Shown: positions 1-6,754, counted from the first letter of the stretch. The stretch is 7,068 nucleotides of DNA from Candidatus Odinarchaeota archaeon (GCA_021162905.1 JAGGXT010000023.1:1-7068), one strand, 5' to 3'. Program-made: numbers and translations. The notes: a model not told the origin generated them from the letters alone.

Positions 1-35
1 ATAAAGAACCATATTAAAAGATAAATAGCATTTGT

Positions 36-54
36 AGAAAAAATGGTATAATTA
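36..54 (+). promoter_or_regulatory. Candidate archaeal promoter (BRE/TATA) for the ECF operon
   Basis: A purine-rich stretch (GAAAAAATGG) is followed by TATAATTA at 47-54. This resembles an archaeal BRE plus TATA box. Initiation about 25 nt downstream would fall near 75-80 and leave a leader of roughly 30 nt that includes the ribosome-binding site. The whole first 111 bases are AT-rich, so such a match can arise by chance. No other gene or structured RNA is evident in 1-100. Confidence 0.3.
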
Positions 55-100
55 ATAAAATCATAAATAACGTATGTGAGTGATACTAATCAATAATACT

Positions 101-107
101 GGTGATC
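101..107 (+). promoter_or_regulatory. Shine-Dalgarno site deciding the TTG start at 112
   Basis: GGTGATC is complementary over seven bases to the conserved archaeal 16S 3' end (GAUCACCUCC). It ends 4 nt before the TTG at 112. An in-frame TGA at 103-105 rules out any longer reading frame, so this site fixes the unusual start codon. Confidence 0.7.
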
Positions 108-111
108 CGAA

Positions 112-1833
112 TTGGAGTATGATGTAATCTTCGAGGATGTTACATACTTCTATCCAAGATCACAGACACCCGCTATAAAGGATATAAATTTGAAAATAAG
201 AAAGGGTGAAATCTTTCTCATTACTGGACCAGCTGGCGCTGGGAAGACTACGCTATGCGAAACAACTAATGGACTAATTCCCCATTTCTTTAGAGGGAAA
301 TTAAAAGGGAATGTTATCGTAAAGGGAATAAACACCAAGGAGTCTCATATCGGTGAACTTTCAAGAATTGTCGGCTTGCTGTTCCAAGATCCATCAAGTC
401 AACTTGTTGCTGCAACAGTCTTTGATGAGGTTGCATTTGGCCCTGAGAACTTTGGTGTCCCAAGGGAAGAGATAATAAAGAGGGTTGAAGAGTCACTAGC
501 TGCGGTTCGTATGCTTGAATTAAAGGATAGGAATCCCCATAGATTATCTGGTGGTCAGCAACAAGCTGTTGTTCTTGCAGCGCTAATGGCAGTTAAGCCA
601 GATATATATGTCCTTGATGAGCCTACATCAAACTTAGACCCCATAGGTAGCATTATGTTCTTTGATGTCATGAAGGATACCGTAAAAAAAGAAGGGTGCA
701 CAGTAATTATAGTGGAGCACAAATTAGAATACGTTATGCCCATAGCTGATAGAATGATTGTTCTAAATAAGGGTGAAATAGTTTTTGAAGGTGAGCCTAA
801 GAAGGTTATTGATAACGTCGAAGAGCTTGAAAAGCTTGGTTTAAGGGTTCCTCAAGCAGCTATAGTTGCAGATAGGCTAAGAAAGCGTGGGCACCAAATA
901 GAAATACCCCTTACATTGGATGAGGCAAAGCAATATTTCACCAACTTTCTAAAGCAATATAATCCAAAGCCCGTAAAATTCGAATTTACCGAAGAAAAGC
1001 AAAGTTCTGGCGAGGAAATAATAAGAGCTGAAAACCTAACTTTTGTATACCCAGGTGGTGTAGTAGCTTTAAAAAATGTAAGTCTCAGTATATATAAAGG
1101 TGACTTTATAGCGTTGCTTGGTCAAAATGGATCTGGTAAGACAACATTAGTAAAGCACTTCAATGGTTTACTTAAGCCAACTGAGGGGAATGTTTATGTC
1201 TTTGGAGAAAATACCCGCAATAAGAGTCCTGCAGACCTAGCTAAAAGAGTTGGATATGTCTATCAGAACCCCGATTATCAAATCTTTTGTAGAAAAGTTT
1301 ACGATGAAGTAGCTTTCGCTCCCAAGAACCTTAAGGTTCCAAAGGAGAAAATCGATGAGCTTGTTATGAATGCTCTAAAACTTGTAAAAATGGAATATGC
1401 TATCGATGAAAACCCATTTAACCTAAGTAAGGGAGAGCGACAACGAGTTGCAATAGCTTCTGTCTTAGCTATGGATCCTGATGTATTAATAGTTGATGAG
1501 CCTACTACTGGTCAAGACTTTAGGACATCAAACGAAATAATGCAACTTTTGCAACGATTGAACAGCCAAGGAAAAACAATAATCATAATTACACACGATA
1601 TGGAGCTTGCGGCTAATTACTGTCATAGAACTATCGTACTAAAGAATGGTGAGGTGCTTTTGGATGGTCCAACCAGAGAGGTATTCTCTCAAGTGGAGAT
1701 ATTGAGAAGCACATACCTTAGTCCACCACAGGTAACATTACTTGCTCGAGAATTAAAGGAGTTTGAGGTACCTCCAAATATTTTGAAGGTTGATGAGATG
1801 GTTAATTTCTTAGAAATGAAATATGGTGTTTAA
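112..1833 (+). CDS. ECF transporter ATPase, fused double ABC domain (EcfA1-EcfA2 type)
   Basis: This 573-residue protein carries two complete ABC ATPase domains and should supply the energy for an energy-coupling factor importer of a vitamin or metal, acting on the cytoplasmic face of the membrane. Domain 1 (about 1-230) has Walker A GPAGAGKTT at 39-47, Q-loop Q92, signature LSGGQQQ at 145-151, Walker B ending D169 with catalytic E170, and switch H203. Domain 2 (about 305-530) has Walker A GQNGSGKTT at 337-345, Q385, a variant signature LSKGERQ at 438-444, D462/E463 and H495. The C-terminal tail (LSPPQVTLLARELKEF) is typical of EcfA/CbiO proteins. The start is TTG, supported by GGTGATC just upstream and an in-frame stop at 103-105. 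The next gene, for the T component, begins 2 nt after the stop, so the two are surely one operon. Family assignment is secure; the substrate cannot be inferred because no S component is visible. Confidence 0.95.
   Translation: MEYDVIFEDVTYFYPRSQTPAIKDINLKIRKGEIFLITGPAGAGKTTLCETTNGLIPHFFRGKLKGNVIVKGINTKESHIGELSRIVGLLFQDPSSQLVAATVFDEVAFGPENFGVPREEIIKRVEESLAAVRMLELKDRNPHRLSGGQQQAVVLAALMAVKPDIYVLDEPTSNLDPIGSIMFFDVMKDTVKKEGCTVIIVEHKLEYVMPIADRMIVLNKGEIVFEGEPKKVIDNVEELEKLGLRVPQAAIVADRLRKRGHQIEIPLTLDEAKQYFTNFLKQYNPKPVKFEFTEEKQSSGEEIIRAENLTFVYPGGVVALKNVSLSIYKGDFIALLGQNGSGKTTLVKHFNGLLKPTEGNVYVFGENTRNKSPADLAKRVGYVYQNPDYQIFCRKVYDEVAFAPKNLKVPKEKIDELVMNALKLVKMEYAIDENPFNLSKGERQRVAIASVLAMDPDVLIVDEPTTGQDFRTSNEIMQLLQRLNSQGKTIIIITHDMELAANYCHRTIVLKNGEVLLDGPTREVFSQVEILRSTYLSPPQVTLLARELKEFEVPPNILKVDEMVNFLEMKYGV
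1825..1828 (+). promoter_or_regulatory. Short Shine-Dalgarno site for the T-component gene
   Basis: GGTG lies inside the last codons of the ATPase gene, 7 nt before the ATG at 1836. It is only a four-base match, which fits translational coupling to the upstream gene two bases away. Confidence 0.4.
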
Positions 1834-1835
1834 AA

Positions 1836-2741
1836 ATGTCATTTGAATATATTCCTGGAGATAGTTTCTTTCACAAACTGGATCCAAGAAGCAAGTTAAT
1901 TTATTTCTTTGCGGTAATCCTAATAATTCTTAATTTTACAGATCCTATTATCACTTTCATCATTCTAGTCACTATTATCGCCATTACCATAAAGTCGGGA
2001 GTTCCATCAAAGAATATAACTGGGTTTTTGAAAAAGCTATCCACAGTTTGTTTCGTATATGCGTTATTCAATGTTCTTTTTCTACCATATGGTGCTAAAC
2101 CAGGGCCGGTGATCCACACAATATATACATTTCGCTATGGAGGTTTCGAAATAATCTTGACAGTCGAAGGACTAGCCTGGGCATTAGCAATGTTATTTAG
2201 GTTTTTAACAATTCTAATAACAGTAAAACAAATTCTAATGTTAACTTCGATAAAAGAACTTCTCATTGGTTTAGTGAAATGGAAACTACCACCTGAATTT
2301 GGAGTGGCTCTGAGCATAGGATTTGCTTATATTCCGGTCTTAGAAAGAGAGGTTGCTACAATTGTTGAAGCCCAAGAGGCAAGAGGGCTTAAACACGATT
2401 ATAGAAACCCGATAAAGAGAACAAGGGCATTGATACCAATCCTAATACCATCAATCTTAGCATCCTTTAGAAGAAGTACACAAATAGCCTTAGCTATTGA
2501 ATCAAGGGGCTTTAGCTATGATATCCGAAATAGAACTTATGTCCAAGAGCTCGAATTCTCTAAAAGGGATTATATATTTATGGCATTTATGGTATTCCTT
2601 GTTGCCTGCTCATTTGTATTTGGTATATGGGGTCTTAACTACGGAAACTATCTTCTTACAGTAGACTTGGTAGTCAGGTACTCCCCAATTATTGCTGAAT
2701 ACATAAATAAAATTATACAAATGCTTCCCATTAAGTTCTGA
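1836..2741 (+). CDS. ECF transporter transmembrane T component (EcfT/CbiQ family)
   Basis: This 301-residue integral membrane protein couples ATP hydrolysis by the upstream double ATPase to the movement of a substrate-specific S subunit. The N-terminus has the family hallmark GDSFFHKLDPRSKL at 8-21. Hydrophobic helices follow at about 21-35, 38-53, 69-85 and 108-135, with a last one near 246-267. The two coupling motifs that dock into the ATPase grooves are both present: ARG at 182-184 (within AQEARGLKHD) and SRG at 223-225 (within IESRGF). The length is ordinary for the family, with a somewhat long tail after the last helix (268-301). The gene starts 2 nt after the ATPase gene on an ATG. It could be called CbiQ, but nothing ties it to cobalt; EcfT is the neutral name. 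Its 3' end faces a convergent gene 35 nt away. Confidence 0.93.
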   Translation: MSFEYIPGDSFFHKLDPRSKLIYFFAVILIILNFTDPIITFIILVTIIAITIKSGVPSKNITGFLKKLSTVCFVYALFNVLFLPYGAKPGPVIHTIYTFRYGGFEIILTVEGLAWALAMLFRFLTILITVKQILMLTSIKELLIGLVKWKLPPEFGVALSIGFAYIPVLEREVATIVEAQEARGLKHDYRNPIKRTRALIPILIPSILASFRRSTQIALAIESRGFSYDIRNRTYVQELEFSKRDYIFMAFMVFLVACSFVFGIWGLNYGNYLLTVDLVVRYSPIIAEYINKIIQMLPIKF

Positions 2742-2785
2742 AATTTCAATATCCTCTATATTTTATATTACTTCTTCTATTTTTT
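2742..2785 (+). terminator. T-rich convergent junction, possible terminator of the ECF operon
   Basis: The short gap after the T-component stop is rich in T. It runs into six consecutive T residues at 2780-2785, which lie inside the last codons of the convergent gene. Archaeal termination commonly uses such U-rich stretches without a hairpin. No stem-loop was seen, so this is a weak call. Confidence 0.3.
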
Positions 2786-3361
2786 GAGTCTTTTACGATA
2801 TTTTCTGTATATTGATATTCCACCAGCTGCCAATACTAAACCAGCTATTAAAAGTCCTATATCAAGTAATAAGAATCTCACTACGATGCCCCATTTGACA
2901 CTTAAAAATAAGCATGACAGTGCAACAACATATAGTCCAGATGTTATTAACCAAGGGCGTTCGTACCTTTCTGGAATACCTCTTATATCTCCAGGTGTCT
3001 GATGATACCTAAACCAAGACCAGAATCTCTTTAGAAATGCTTTGTGCGATGGAAAAATATCAAGTAAGAGATGAGATGCATAGCCCATGAAGAAAAATCC
3101 AAAAAGTTCTATAATTACAACATCAGGCCTAATTAGGTATATTATTTGTAGGAAAAGAGGGATGAAATGTCCGTGCGTCCAAAAGCTTCTATGAAATTTG
3201 GATCCAAAATCGAGATCAATATCTGGAAAATAGGCCCCTAAGATTACAAGAAGCCATGCCATCCAAAAATTTATAGTAGCGATTTTATAATAATACTGGA
3301 CTGCGTAATAAACACCAAAAAATGCAAGAGAGGCATAAATTTTATGTTCTGCACCATGCAA
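2777..3361 (-). CDS. YdjM/DUF457-like membrane-bound putative metal-dependent hydrolase
   Basis: This 194-residue polytopic membrane protein resembles the YdjM/DUF457 family, often named 'metal-dependent hydrolase' although biochemical evidence is thin. The family's polar motifs sit at membrane edges: H2 and H6 at the N-terminus, PDIDLD at 46-51, HR at 57-58 followed by T62-H63, and SHLLLD at 96-101. These Asp/His residues are the presumed metal ligands. Hydrophobic helices lie at about 8-25, 33-45, 67-77, 82-102, 137-153 and 159-184, with a basic C-terminal tail (RKYRKRLKK). The start is TTG; GAGGTG 8 nt upstream supports it, and an in-frame TAG at 3379-3377 excludes a longer form. An ATG at 3358 is out of frame. 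It is transcribed alone, convergent with the ECF operon and divergent from the long TrmB-like gene. Substrate and role are unknown. Confidence 0.82.
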   Translation of the reverse strand: MHGAEHKIYASLAFFGVYYAVQYYYKIATINFWMAWLLVILGAYFPDIDLDFGSKFHRSFWTHGHFIPLFLQIIYLIRPDVVIIELFGFFFMGYASHLLLDIFPSHKAFLKRFWSWFRYHQTPGDIRGIPERYERPWLITSGLYVVALSCLFLSVKWGIVVRFLLLDIGLLIAGLVLAAGGISIYRKYRKRLKK

Positions 3362-3369
3362 GAAAGTAA

Positions 3370-3375
3370 CACCTC
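3370..3375 (-). promoter_or_regulatory. Shine-Dalgarno site deciding the TTG start of the YdjM-like gene
   Basis: On the minus strand this reads GAGGTG, a six-base match to the 16S anti-Shine-Dalgarno core, 8 nt before the TTG at 3361. It is the main support for a non-ATG start there. Confidence 0.65.
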
Positions 3376-3400
3376 TCTATTTAACATATTTGTATAACTA

Positions 3401-3428
3401 TATGATATTATATGCATATTATGATATT
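3401..3428. promoter_or_regulatory. Direct repeats flanking a palindrome in the divergent promoter region (candidate operator)
   Basis: TATGATATT occurs at 3401-3409 and again at 3420-3428, a period of 19 bp. The spacer between the copies is the perfect 10-bp palindrome ATATGCATAT (3410-3419). On the minus strand the block includes a TATA-like ATATAATATC about 45 nt before the YdjM-like start, so a protein bound here could block or recruit transcription of that gene. The region is very AT-rich, which raises the odds of chance repeats. A role as operator is inference. Confidence 0.35.
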
Positions 3429-3514
3429 TATTGCTATCTATGTATTTGACACAAATGAAAGGCCATATGTGCTTAATAGATGCCTCGACTCAGGAAAAAG
3501 ATTATAGGATGAAT

Positions 3515-3530
3515 AAAACATATACTTTTT
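3515..3530 (+). promoter_or_regulatory. Candidate TATA-box region for the TrmB-like gene
   Basis: AAAACATATACTTTTT contains a TATA-like core at about 3520-3526 preceded by an A-rich stretch. Initiation about 25 nt downstream would fall near 3545-3550. The transcript would then carry a leader of about 45 nt to the ATG at 3593, and the GTG at 3551 would lie essentially at the transcript's 5' end. The evidence is pattern only. Confidence 0.3.
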
Positions 3531-3580
3531 TATGAATATTTGCCTTCTTAGTGCGAGTTTTAATGCCTAATGACATTAGT

Positions 3581-3585
3581 GGTGA
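3581..3585 (+). promoter_or_regulatory. Shine-Dalgarno site favouring the ATG at 3593
   Basis: GGTGA lies 7 nt before the ATG at 3593, the same core used by the first gene in the window. No comparable site precedes the in-frame GTG at 3551 or ATG at 3563, so translation most likely begins at 3593. Confidence 0.55.
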
Positions 3586-3592
3586 GTCTATT

Positions 3593-6500
3593 ATGTCTGA
3601 GGATGAAGAAAAAGTTGAAAGAAAAAAGGTTACAAGAAAGGAATTAGATGAAAAGTATTCATTTCTAAAGAAATTCGTAATAGAGTATATGGGGCTAACA
3701 GAAAAAGAGGCAGAAGTATACATAACCTTAATTTTTCAAGGGCCTCTAACAGCTGGAGAGCTTGAGCTTCACACCGGATTTGACTACAGCGAGGTAGAGA
3801 GCATTCTTAAAGAGCTGGTGGGTAAAAATGCGGTAAAAGAGATAAAGGGTGTTGTAAGTAGATACAGAGCAAGCCCTCCGTTTCTTGGGATTACTAAGGT
3901 TTTAATATCTCACGGTGAGGAGTTATCCTCACTATCTGAAAGTTTATCGAAAGAGATTAAGGAAAAGACAGATGAACTTAAGGATTTTGCTAGAAAAAGT
4001 GAAGATGATTTCGTAAACACATTACGTGAGATAAGAGATTCATATAATACAAAAATTGAGGATAATTTCAAAGAGATTGGTGGAAAATGCCAAGAGATTC
4101 TAACAAGAATGGAAAATAGTATAGATGAGTTGACTAAAAGACTAAATGATACCCTCGACACTCTAAAGAGAGATATGGATAGGAAGATTGATGAGAATAA
4201 ATCCGCAATCGACAAAATGACAGAGAATGAAAAGGAAGCTGCATTAAGAGGTAAAGAGGTATCTGTACAAGAGATTACTAAAGCCAAGGAAGAAACTCAA
4301 AATAGAGTGAAGGAACTTATAGATAGATTTTCCTCCCAATTCGAAACCGAAGTTGACAATGTTGCAAATCTGTTAAAGGATGAAAGTTCTAAATTTAAAA
4401 ATGAAACCGAAAGAATCGTGGCAGACCATGTTTCAGAACTTAACTCGATAAAAGAGCAAATTATCAGTCATGTAGATAACACTGTAGCTGATACTAAGAA
4501 CAAACTTTTCAGCAACTTTGATGATGCGGGAAAGAAGCTTATAGAAGTCGTAGCATCAAGTAAAGAAAAGCAAAAAGTAGTATTTTCCTCGTTATTTAAT
4601 ACAATGAGTTTGAACTATGAGCAAATGATAAAGAGTAATCAAGACGAGCTTCAAAAGTTGAGTGCTAAAATTTCAGAAATTTTAGATACTGGTTTATCAG
4701 ATATAGGCTCGACAATCTCTCAGTTCGATGATCAAGTTCTCTCTACAATAGTGTCTCATAAACAGGATGTCATCAAAAAAGTAGATGCCATCAAAAAAGA
4801 AATCGAGCGAAGTAAGGTATCTCAACAGAAAAAGATAAGGGAAGGTTATCAAATGGCTCGAGACACATTCGAGAAAGCTATCACACGTGTAGAGCAGCAA
4901 CTGGTTGGTTTATTACAATCTCAAAATCAAGGCCTTGTTAATACCATAAATTCCGCAGCTGAACAAAACAAAATGTATATAGATAAAGTTCAAAGTGCTA
5001 TTGATAATGCTTTCAATGAAGCACTTGAGAGTATAAAGAGAATTTTTGATGCTACTAAAGAAACAATTCTAAGAGAAGCTCAAAATGCGAGCCAAAATAT
5101 GACTTCTCTCAGCACTACTCTATCACAGAAGGTAAATGAAAGTAGTAACGAGGCAATAAATCTATTTAAAAATGCAATAACACAATTCTCTAATGAGTTT
5201 TCGAAGGCTCTTGAGCTAAGTCAAAACATGTCTATTAACATGCTTGAGGCAACATCCGATAAAATTGCTACTACTGCTGATGCTGTTTATAATGAGACAA
5301 TTCAGTCTATATTAAAAATAGGTAGCGATACAAAGGATAAACTGGTATCACTAAAAGACAGAATCGGTGTGTCTCAAAACAAATGGAGAGAATCCTTTTC
5401 TAAGAGTATATCTGCGTTCAGTCAACAACTAAACAAAAACTATAACGAGGCAAGAGAAAAAATTGAGACTGCTGTAAATGAAAGTCTAAGACAATTTGAA
5501 GAGAATATGAGTTCACTAAGTGACACGATAAACCAATCTATAGACTCAAGTAAGAGTTTTATTGAACAAAGTCTTGGAGAATTCTCTACAAATACTAAAA
5601 ATGCCATAGAGCAAAATGTTTTAAGAATCATAGAGTCTGAAAGTAATCTTAAAGCTCAAATAGCCTCCGCCGTAGATTCTGAACATAAAGCTATAGATGA
5701 TTACATCACCCAGAGAAAAGAAAGTATATCTACACTTAGTAAATCATTAGATAGTGAGATAAATAATCTCATAGAAGACACAGACTCGAAACTAAAGTCC
5801 CTGCTTGACGAAATGATAGATCAGCATTTAGCACTTGCTGATAAATTCTCAGCTACAACTAAGAAAATTTTAGATGATGCAAATCTTGCGTATAAGGATG
5901 TTCTTGATTTTGCAGCAGAGAGCAATTTCTCATGGTTAGATTCGGTAAAAGATAAAATCAGCAATGACATATTATCCTTTAAGTCAACTGCTGGTGAAAT
6001 TCTTGTGAACTATAAATCACAGATGAATGACACTATCGACGAATTATCTACAAAGTCGATGGGCAAGCTTGTAGAAATGGCCAATACCACCTCTAACAAA
6101 ATACTCGAAGCTGTCAACACATTTGCAACAGTAATTGCTGATATGCGTGAAAAAATAGCTAAGACTGACGAATTTCTGAATAGTGCGTGGGAATATTCAT
6201 CAATCTTCCCATCAACAGTAGCTGAGAAAACATGGCATATTGTTGGCAAGGATGCCATAATAAACAGAATGAGGGACATGATAAGAAGAACAAAGTCTCT
6301 TGTTACAGTAATTGTCCCAGAAATAGATGATATACCAATGGATGCCATAAAAAGTGCAAAGAAGACAACAAAAATACACGTTCTAGTAGATGTCGGTACA
6401 CTCAAGGATCATGAAATAATAAGAACCCTATTAAAAATGCCAAACGTTCGAGTATGGAACAGACCAGCTAGAGACTACTATGCATGTACAAGAGATGGAG

Positions 6501-6640
6501 AAGAGGTACTATTAGCACCAGCCGTTGGAGATGAAAGAGAGCTGGTTGCATTGGTCTCAGAGAAAGATGAGTATGTCATATTGATGCACAAATTCGTTGG
6601 ACCTATGTGGATGGCAAGTAGTGAAGAAATAAAAGAATAA
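3593..6640 (+). CDS. TrmB-like winged-helix protein with giant coiled-coil region and C-terminal alpha/beta domain
   Basis: This 1015-residue protein has three parts. Residues 24-96 match the TrmB-family winged helix-turn-helix: MGLTEKEAEVYITLI, GPLTAGEL, a recognition-helix region DYSEVESILKELVGKN and a wing ending SRYRASPP. Residues 97-872 contain no proline and few glycines, are rich in Lys, Glu, Ser, Asn and Gln with regularly spaced Leu/Ile/Val, and read as continuous helix or coiled coil. Residues 873-1015 form a compact domain (W881, VTVIVPEIDDIP at 904-915, KIHVLVDVG at 927-935, RDGEEVLLAPAVGD at 967-980). That domain resembles the C-terminal regulatory domain of TrmB-type proteins, which is related in fold to phospholipase D, but no HxK motif is present. 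No signal peptide or membrane helix is apparent, so it should be cytosolic. ATG at 3593 is preferred for its GGTGA site; in-frame GTG 3551 would add 14 residues. DNA binding is likely; an architectural, tethering or signal-transducing role is inference. Ordinary TrmB regulators are only a few hundred residues. Confidence 0.88.
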   Translation: MSEDEEKVERKKVTRKELDEKYSFLKKFVIEYMGLTEKEAEVYITLIFQGPLTAGELELHTGFDYSEVESILKELVGKNAVKEIKGVVSRYRASPPFLGITKVLISHGEELSSLSESLSKEIKEKTDELKDFARKSEDDFVNTLREIRDSYNTKIEDNFKEIGGKCQEILTRMENSIDELTKRLNDTLDTLKRDMDRKIDENKSAIDKMTENEKEAALRGKEVSVQEITKAKEETQNRVKELIDRFSSQFETEVDNVANLLKDESSKFKNETERIVADHVSELNSIKEQIISHVDNTVADTKNKLFSNFDDAGKKLIEVVASSKEKQKVVFSSLFNTMSLNYEQMIKSNQDELQKLSAKISEILDTGLSDIGSTISQFDDQVLSTIVSHKQDVIKKVDAIKKEIERSKVSQQKKIREGYQMARDTFEKAITRVEQQLVGLLQSQNQGLVNTINSAAEQNKMYIDKVQSAIDNAFNEALESIKRIFDATKETILREAQNASQNMTSLSTTLSQKVNESSNEAINLFKNAITQFSNEFSKALELSQNMSINMLEATSDKIATTADAVYNETIQSILKIGSDTKDKLVSLKDRIGVSQNKWRESFSKSISAFSQQLNKNYNEAREKIETAVNESLRQFEENMSSLSDTINQSIDSSKSFIEQSLGEFSTNTKNAIEQNVLRIIESESNLKAQIASAVDSEHKAIDDYITQRKESISTLSKSLDSEINNLIEDTDSKLKSLLDEMIDQHLALADKFSATTKKILDDANLAYKDVLDFAAESNFSWLDSVKDKISNDILSFKSTAGEILVNYKSQMNDTIDELSTKSMGKLVEMANTTSNKILEAVNTFATVIADMREKIAKTDEFLNSAWEYSSIFPSTVAEKTWHIVGKDAIINRMRDMIRRTKSLVTVIVPEIDDIPMDAIKSAKKTTKIHVLVDVGTLKDHEIIRTLLKMPNVRVWNRPARDYYACTRDGEEVLLAPAVGDERELVALVSEKDEYVILMHKFVGPMWMASSEEIKE

Positions 6641-6664
6641 ACTATTTCTACTTTTTCTTTTAGT
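6641..6664 (+). terminator. T-rich terminator region after the TrmB-like gene
   Basis: Right after the TAA stop the sequence reads CTATTTCTACTTTTTCTTTTAG, a pyrimidine/T-rich tract on the transcript strand like archaeal U-tract terminators. No stem-loop precedes it. The rest of the 114-base gap before the convergent gene holds no gene that can be supported. Confidence 0.45.
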
Positions 6665-6701
6665 TGCTGCTTGTAAGTCCTAAGTACTTTTATCATTTTC
6701 C

Positions 6702-6709
6702 TGAAAAAC
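6702..6709 (-). terminator. Possible terminator tract for the minus-strand hydrolase gene
   Basis: A short run of A residues on the plus strand (GAAAAACA) gives a T-run on the minus strand about 45 nt beyond the hydrolase stop codon. It is a weak candidate for termination of that gene in the convergent gap. Confidence 0.22.
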
Positions 6710-6754
6710 AATGGTATGGATAGCATGTATAATATTTTTTGCAGTTTCACGTTA

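Noticed and set aside
1..100. Riboswitch in the leader of the ECF operon
   Set aside because: Vitamin-transport operons often carry one, but the roughly 100 bases visible are plain AT-rich sequence with no conserved riboswitch core or clear stem that I could recognise.
2784..3002. Plus-strand open frame of 72 codons inside the YdjM-like gene
   Set aside because: The minus strand carries the complete set of family motifs and a ribosome-binding site. The plus-strand frame has neither.
3502..3723. Minus-strand open frame of 73 codons across the start of the TrmB-like gene
   Set aside because: It is antisense to the well-supported winged-helix gene. Its Ser/Phe-rich translation is what antisense reading of a Lys/Glu-rich gene gives.
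3910..4287. Minus-strand open frame of 125 codons inside the coiled-coil region
   Set aside because: This is a shadow of the helical Glu/Lys/Ser-rich coding sequence. Its translation is a low-complexity Ser/Leu/Phe sequence with no domain or start signal.
5099..5790. Recurrent SLSxTL-like segments (SLSTTLSQKV, SLSDTINQSI, TLSKSLDSEI) as possible tandem repeats in the coiled coil
   Set aside because: The spacings between them are about 136 and 73 residues and the flanks do not align well. This looks like heptad-driven similarity rather than a true tandem repeat.
4018..6180. Central coil as a methyl-accepting chemotaxis receptor signalling domain
   Set aside because: The helical, Ser/Glu/Gln-rich composition is reminiscent. 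However, I see no transmembrane segments, no HAMP domain and no recognisable conserved receptor hairpin tip, and the N-terminus is a DNA-binding domain.
6010..6405. Minus-strand open frame of 131 codons near the end of the TrmB-like gene
   Set aside because: It is antisense to the end of the coil and the conserved C-terminal domain, with no ribosome-binding site or family motif.
6478..6750. Minus-strand open frame of 90 codons in the gap and across the 3' end of the TrmB-like gene
   Set aside because: It starts at GTG without a clear ribosome-binding site, lies more than half antisense to the conserved C-terminal domain, and shows no recognisable domain.
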